DNA of 64,000 nucleotides from Rheinheimera mesophila (GTDB taxonomy: Bacteria > Pseudomonadota > Gammaproteobacteria > Enterobacterales > Alteromonadaceae): positions 83,331 to 147,330 of the forward strand of contig NZ_LAVS01000002.1 in the NCBI RefSeq assembly GCF_000986865.1. Reading direction: 5' to 3'. The translations under genes were made by a program, and so were the position numbers. The notes beneath the pieces are model-generated. The model had not been told where the DNA came from. It ran no database searches and saw only the letters and a list, made by a program, of their open reading frames with translations. Below, in pieces: positions 60,792-64,000 of this stretch. Position 1 is the stretch's first letter; the number at the start of each line of letters is the position of its first letter.

Positions 60792-61301
60792 ATGAGTTTA
60801 TCTTTTTACAGTGCGTCAGTTCCGGTGTTTAAACAGTTTCTCACCAGCTTAAAAGATCTATTAGCGAAAGCCGAAAAATTTAGTCAGCACAAAGAATTAG
60901 ACGATGCAGTACTGCTGCAGTCGCGTTTATACCCTGATATGTTTCCACTGGTGCGTCAGGTGCAAATTGCTGCTGATTTTGCCAAAAGTGTCTCAGCCCG
61001 ATTAGCTGGTGTCGATGTGCCCGCGTATGAAGATAATGAGCAAACTTTTGCACAGCTACAGCAACGTCTGGATAAAACTCTGGCTTTTCTGGATACTTTG
61101 ACTGCAGAACAATTTGCCAATGCTGCTGATAAAGAAATTGTGTTACGTCCGGGCACGGCCAAGGAAAAACGTTTTACTGGCACTCAGTACTTAGCTCAGT
61201 ATGGTTTGCCACAGTTTTATTTTCACGTCACCACCAGTTATGCCTTGTTACGTCATAACGGGGTTGAGATAGGTAAAAAAGATTACATGGGGCAGATTTA
61301 G
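60792..61301 (+). CDS. DUF1993 family protein
   Basis: 169 residues of soluble helical protein. SLSFYSASVPVFKQFLTSLKDLLAKAEKF, LLQSRLYPDMFPLVRQVQIAADFAKSVSARLAG and QYGLPQFYFHVTTSYALLRHNGVEIGKKDYMG are the hallmark segments of DUF1993, a DinB-like four-helix family of unknown role. Several conserved His (HVTT, RHNG) are present. An upstream start at 60723 is possible, but GAGG is well spaced to the ATG at 60792 and the protein starts there in relatives. It lies 72 bases after the ohrR-like gene and may be co-transcribed and peroxide-controlled. Confidence 0.85.
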   Translation: MSLSFYSASVPVFKQFLTSLKDLLAKAEKFSQHKELDDAVLLQSRLYPDMFPLVRQVQIAADFAKSVSARLAGVDVPAYEDNEQTFAQLQQRLDKTLAFLDTLTAEQFANAADKEIVLRPGTAKEKRFTGTQYLAQYGLPQFYFHVTTSYALLRHNGVEIGKKDYMGQI

Positions 61302-61322
61302 TTCTGAGTCCGAGCGGAGGGG

Positions 61323-61355
61323 AACAGCGGTTATCGTCGATTCCGCTGTTTATTC
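61323..61355. terminator. Bidirectional terminator overlapping a stop codon
   Basis: AACAGCGG / CCGCTGTT stem, then TTATTC, between the convergent DUF1993 and binding-protein genes. The first base of the leftward gene's stop lies in the stem. Confidence 0.65.
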
Positions 61356-62138
61356 AAAATACAACACGCCTTCTGCAGCTTCTGTATGGATATTGTGATA
61401 ATGCTTTAAAATCATTTGCCACTTTTCAGCGATAAACTGCTGTTGACCACTGCGACGAAGTTTTTCTGCTGCTGTTTTCCAGCGCTGCATTAGTTTCGGG
61501 TCCGTGCCAGGTTTAGACATCAACAGATAGACGTTAGAGCTTTTTAGTGTGTAGACGGATTTTATGTCTGTGCTCTCCAACCCCTCTTCCCATAACAAAT
61601 GCTGAATGCCCTGGCTTTCGTAGGCGATTAAATCTAACCGGCCTGAGCGTAATCTGTGAATATTTTGTTGATGATTCACCGAAGGGTGCAAATTGCTAAA
61701 GCCCTGCTCAGTCAACCATTCTTCTCTGATATCACCCCGCACCACACCTATAGCGTTCACATTACGCAACTGGTCCAGCGACTCAATTTGAATTGGATTT
61801 GAACTCAAGGCATACACCGACCAGGCTTTGACACTTAGCTGGCCCAGCCAATAAAACTCATTTTCTCTTTTGGGTGTTCTGGAAAAACTGAATACAATCA
61901 CATTAGGTTCGGTGCGGGCATAATGAATGGCCCTGGCTTCGGGCATGACTTCTATCACTGTTTTGTCATCCAGGCTACGCTGGATAGCTTGCACCACCTC
62001 GACAGAAAAACCAGTCAGTTGGCCATGACTATCGAGGTAGCTGGCTGGCGGCTCTACTACAGTGATGATGCGAAGAGGCTTGCCATGCAGCGAAAAACTC
62101 AGGACCAAAAAGAAAATAACGCCAACAATCCATCGCAT
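61350..62138 (-). CDS. Periplasmic solute-binding protein, SBP family 3
   Basis: 262 residues with a signal peptide (RWIVGVIFFLVLSFSLHG). RIITVVEPPASYLDSHGQLTGFSVEVVQAIQRSL opens an amino-acid-binding-type fold; SLDQLRNVNAIGVVRGDIREEWL and RLRSGRLDLIAYESQGIQHLL match the family. No permease genes adjoin, as for the similar gene at 39207; the two may be paralogues with roles in sensing rather than transport. The ATG at 62138 has AGAGA 9-10 bases upstream, so it is preferred to the TTG at 62159. Confidence 0.82.
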   Translation of the reverse strand: MRWIVGVIFFLVLSFSLHGKPLRIITVVEPPASYLDSHGQLTGFSVEVVQAIQRSLDDKTVIEVMPEARAIHYARTEPNVIVFSFSRTPKRENEFYWLGQLSVKAWSVYALSSNPIQIESLDQLRNVNAIGVVRGDIREEWLTEQGFSNLHPSVNHQQNIHRLRSGRLDLIAYESQGIQHLLWEEGLESTDIKSVYTLKSSNVYLLMSKPGTDPKLMQRWKTAAEKLRRSGQQQFIAEKWQMILKHYHNIHTEAAEGVLYFE

Positions 62139-62220
62139 GTTTTGCGTTCTCTTAATCAAATACTTTGTTAGGTATAGCCAGATTTCATCACTCTGACAAC
62201 CACTTTGTGGCCCTCACGGA

Positions 62221-63123
62221 TTAACCTCCTAGCAGGCGTTTCAGTTGTACCGTTGGCACTAAGATAATCAAATTGCCCAAAGCCACTATACAAACACCAA
62301 TCAATGCAAACCAGCTCCAGTGATAGTTTTCAAAAATCGTAGAAATGCCTAAAGCCACTAGCGGGAACAACACCATAGTGTAAGCCGCTTTGGCCGGGCC
62401 AATGCGGCCTACCAGCGTCAGATAGGCACCAAAGGCTAACACCGAGCCAAACAATGACAAATACAACAGCGACACATTAAAACTAAGGCGGGTATCAAAT
62501 ACCGGCATAACACCTTGTGCTAAAGCCAAAATCGCCATCATGGCTGCACCATAGCTCATTCCAAACACATTACTTTGCACTACAGGCAGTTGCTGTTGCT
62601 GATTTTTGGAGGAAAGCATATTGCCAAGTGAGGCGATGTACGTACCTGCTATACTCAGCACTAATCCCCAAAAGGCTGAGCCGTTACTCTCCAGCCCTGC
62701 CAATTCAGGCCAGAACACAAAGGCTATACCGAGAATGCCCAATAAAGCACCCAACAGTGTTTTTATTTCGATAGGACGACCAAAAAACACAGCGCCATTA
62801 AGAATATTCATCAGCACTATGCTGGAAAAAACCACGGCAATCAGGCCGCTGGTTAAATCTGAAGTGGCCAGGTAAATCAGCAGGTAATTTAAACAGAATA
62901 AAAACAAGCCCTGCAGCGCCATCCAGCCATGCTGGCGGCGACTGAAACGTAGCGGCAGTTTACGCCACAGACACCATAGCCAGAGTAATAACGCTGCCAG
63001 ACCAAAACGATAGACAATGGACCACATTTCCGGCACATCGCCAAGTTGAAACTTAATGGCAAAAAAGGTCGAGCCCCAGATCAAGACAGTGGCCAGATAC
63101 AAGGTGATGGAGTGGGTCAGCAT
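62221..63123 (-). CDS. EamA/DMT-family transporter
   Basis: 300 residues with ten membrane helices in two EamA halves (LATVLIWGSTFFAIKFQLGDVPEMWSIVYRFGLAALLLWLW opens the first; GLVLSIAGTYIASLGNMLSSKNQQQQLPVVQSNVFGMSYGA starts the second). WGSTFFAI plus R...R in the first half is the pattern of YdcZ/RhaT-like exporters. The substrate is unassigned. GAGG precedes the ATG. It lies 23 bases downstream of the YbaM-like gene and likely shares its transcript, and ends without a clear hairpin before the binding-protein gene. Confidence 0.88.
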   Translation of the reverse strand: MLTHSITLYLATVLIWGSTFFAIKFQLGDVPEMWSIVYRFGLAALLLWLWCLWRKLPLRFSRRQHGWMALQGLFLFCLNYLLIYLATSDLTSGLIAVVFSSIVLMNILNGAVFFGRPIEIKTLLGALLGILGIAFVFWPELAGLESNGSAFWGLVLSIAGTYIASLGNMLSSKNQQQQLPVVQSNVFGMSYGAAMMAILALAQGVMPVFDTRLSFNVSLLYLSLFGSVLAFGAYLTLVGRIGPAKAAYTMVLFPLVALGISTIFENYHWSWFALIGVCIVALGNLIILVPTVQLKRLLGG

Positions 63124-63146
63124 AAGGCCTCAGAAAACATCAGAAT

Positions 63147-63326
63147 TTAGTCAGTTGGACGAACAGGTTTTGTAAGTTTCTTGCAGAAATCCTGTTGCAC
63201 TATGCTCAGGGCCGACAGCACTGTTTCCGCTGGTAAATCCTGTTGCTCCAGCAACAGGATCAGTTCTACTGCCAGTTGTACTTCAAGAGGTGCATCAGAT
63301 AAAGCCGGAGCTTTAGTTTTTGTCAC
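63147..63326 (-). CDS. Short YbaM-like (DUF2496) protein
   Basis: 59 residues, with a GTG start at 63326 that overlaps the end of the ComFB-like gene by 14 bases. The central APLEVQLAVELILLLEQQDLPAETVLSALSIVQQDF matches the YbaM family (there: lAVDLI.LLE...i.ae.vL.AL.IV..Dy). The C-terminus is basic (KKLTKPVRPTD). YbaM function in E. coli is unknown. No other start is available in frame and the ribosome site is weak, but the family match and overlap with a real gene support it. It is followed by the EamA exporter gene. Confidence 0.65.
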   Translation of the reverse strand: MTKTKAPALSDAPLEVQLAVELILLLEQQDLPAETVLSALSIVQQDFCKKLTKPVRPTD

Positions 63327-63582
63327 GTTGAGTATCTAAGAAGGCTTTGGCTTTGCTTACGGCTTCACGCACTTTCATTACCATTTCAAAACGTTCGGTC
63401 TGAGGCAGGTAAAACGCCATATCCACTTCATAACGAATATATTTAGGCGGTAACTGATTCAGCACTATGCAGCATAAATCGGCCAGATACTCAGTGTCAT
63501 ATTCATCTTCCAGACGTAACTCAACTAAATGATCAAGCAGAAGTTTTTCGTAATAGTTATGGATATCATCATCTAACTTCAT
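63313..63582 (-). CDS. ComFB-family (late competence) protein
   Basis: 89 residues. IHNYYEKLLLDHLVELRLEDEYDTEYLADLCCIVLNQLPPKYIRYEVDMAFYL is the characteristic ComFB core; a Cys pair (LCCIVLNQLPPKYIR) resembles the zinc-binding knuckle of the family. Bacillus ComFB is in the comF competence operon, while many other members, including cyanobacterial ones, bind c-di-nucleotides. Its role here is open. AAGGAG lies 6 bases before the ATG. It leads a leftward unit with the YbaM-like gene (14-base overlap) and probably the EamA exporter. Confidence 0.85.
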   Translation of the reverse strand: MKLDDDIHNYYEKLLLDHLVELRLEDEYDTEYLADLCCIVLNQLPPKYIRYEVDMAFYLPQTERFEMVMKVREAVSKAKAFLDTQRDKN

Positions 63583-63742
63583 CTGTTGCTCCTTGTGTGC
63601 CTGAACCTTATGCTCAGGCCTATATTTTCTGCATTAAGCATAATCAGTTCAGCTATAAAACGCTACCAGCAGATGTGAACTTCGGGTTCGCCTGTTAGAA
63701 TGGCGCGGTCAAAACAACAGGCCTTTGCCTAAGATTAGAAAA

Positions 63743-64000
63743 ATGCAAAAAAATACCACCCCTTGCTACTACGGTGACTATCTGCAACTGGATAAAATTT
63801 TAACTGCCCAGGCGCCTGAAAGTGCGAAGTATGCCAATGAGGCCCATGATGAAACTCTGTTTATTGTGGTGCATCAGGTCTATGAACTCTGGTTTAAACA
63901 AGTGCTGCATGAATTAAAAGCTGTGCTTGGGGTCTTTGCCGGCGATGAAGTCAAAGATCAGCAATTAACTGGGGTAGTACACAAGCTCAAACGGGTAATT
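63743..64000 (+). CDS. kynA: Tryptophan 2,3-dioxygenase, partial (N-terminal 86 residues)
   Basis: Start of the haem enzyme that opens the indole ring of L-tryptophan to N-formylkynurenine, first step of the kynurenine pathway. CYYGDYLQLDKILTAQAPES, then ANEAHDETLFIVVHQVYELWFKQVLHELKAVL, is the family N-terminus, including the active-site-region segment FIVVHQVYELWFKQ. The ribosome site is weak (AAGATTAGAAAA). The gene runs off the right edge, so the C-terminal two thirds, including the other haem-pocket residues, is not seen. Confidence 0.93.
   Translation, partial: MQKNTTPCYYGDYLQLDKILTAQAPESAKYANEAHDETLFIVVHQVYELWFKQVLHELKAVLGVFAGDEVKDQQLTGVVHKLKRVI

Overview
The window reads as the chromosome of a free-living, aerobic, iron- and polymer-scavenging gammaproteobacterium. 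The protein set (gammaproteobacterial EF-G, catecholate-type TonB receptor with PiuC and ExbBD, YqjD/YqjE/YqjK-like cluster, tricorn-type S41 peptidase, prolyl oligopeptidase, secreted amylase, tyrosinase) most resembles Rheinheimera or a related alteromonad. This placement is by recall of protein families, not by a search. I found no rRNA, tRNA, insertion sequence, prophage, integrase or CRISPR array. Genes sit tightly, most have good ribosome binding sites, and many convergent pairs share a bidirectional hairpin terminator, so this looks like stable backbone DNA with ordinary accessory metabolism.

Layout. 1-1322: 5' part of an elongation factor G gene. 1792-6577: three-gene ABC cassette (GldA-like ATPase, GldF-GldG-like fused permease, DUF4340 protein). 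6672-8103: Old Yellow Enzyme reductase with its ArsR repressor and a striking nested palindrome. 8337-16503: FAS1 protein, DUF481 protein, secreted subtilase, LLM flavin oxidoreductase, MgtC/SapB-DUF4010 membrane protein, cytochrome b561, pseudouridine synthase and ABM monooxygenase. 16580-23143: PhoX-type phosphatase, Sel1-like protein, and a secreted multicopper oxidase/tyrosinase pair. 23394-25325: sirtuin and a PAS-GGDEF cyclase.

25382-31048 is an iron-acquisition block: PepSY membrane protein, a Fur-box-like site, a Fiu-type receptor, PiuC/YbiX dioxygenase and a dedicated TonB-ExbB-ExbD set. 31193-36393 holds glutathione peroxidase, a glycosyltransferase, an EamA exporter, a glycerophosphodiesterase and the YqjD-YqjE-YqjK-like envelope cluster. 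36655-44843 holds a second TonB receptor, a periplasmic binding protein, two small uncharacterised genes, an S10 peptidase, an AraC regulator and an alpha-amylase. 45223-54167 is rich in exported hydrolases (prolyl oligopeptidase, tricorn-like S41, DUF1080) plus a repeat lipoprotein and threonine aldolase.

54431-64000: a MocR regulator divergent from a GNAT/PaiB pair, a tiny membrane-protein ORF behind a Fur-box-like site, DUF445, PhzF, cytochrome b562, an OhrR-like regulator, a second binding protein, an EamA exporter, a YbaM-like and a ComFB-like protein, and the start of tryptophan 2,3-dioxygenase. No single novel defence or biosynthetic system stands out. The most unusual items are the 13-residue-repeat lipoprotein (47591-47938), the nested ArsR operator (8062-8103), the tyrosinase/laccase pair, the Fur-box micro-ORF (57332-57514) and the Gld-like cassette.
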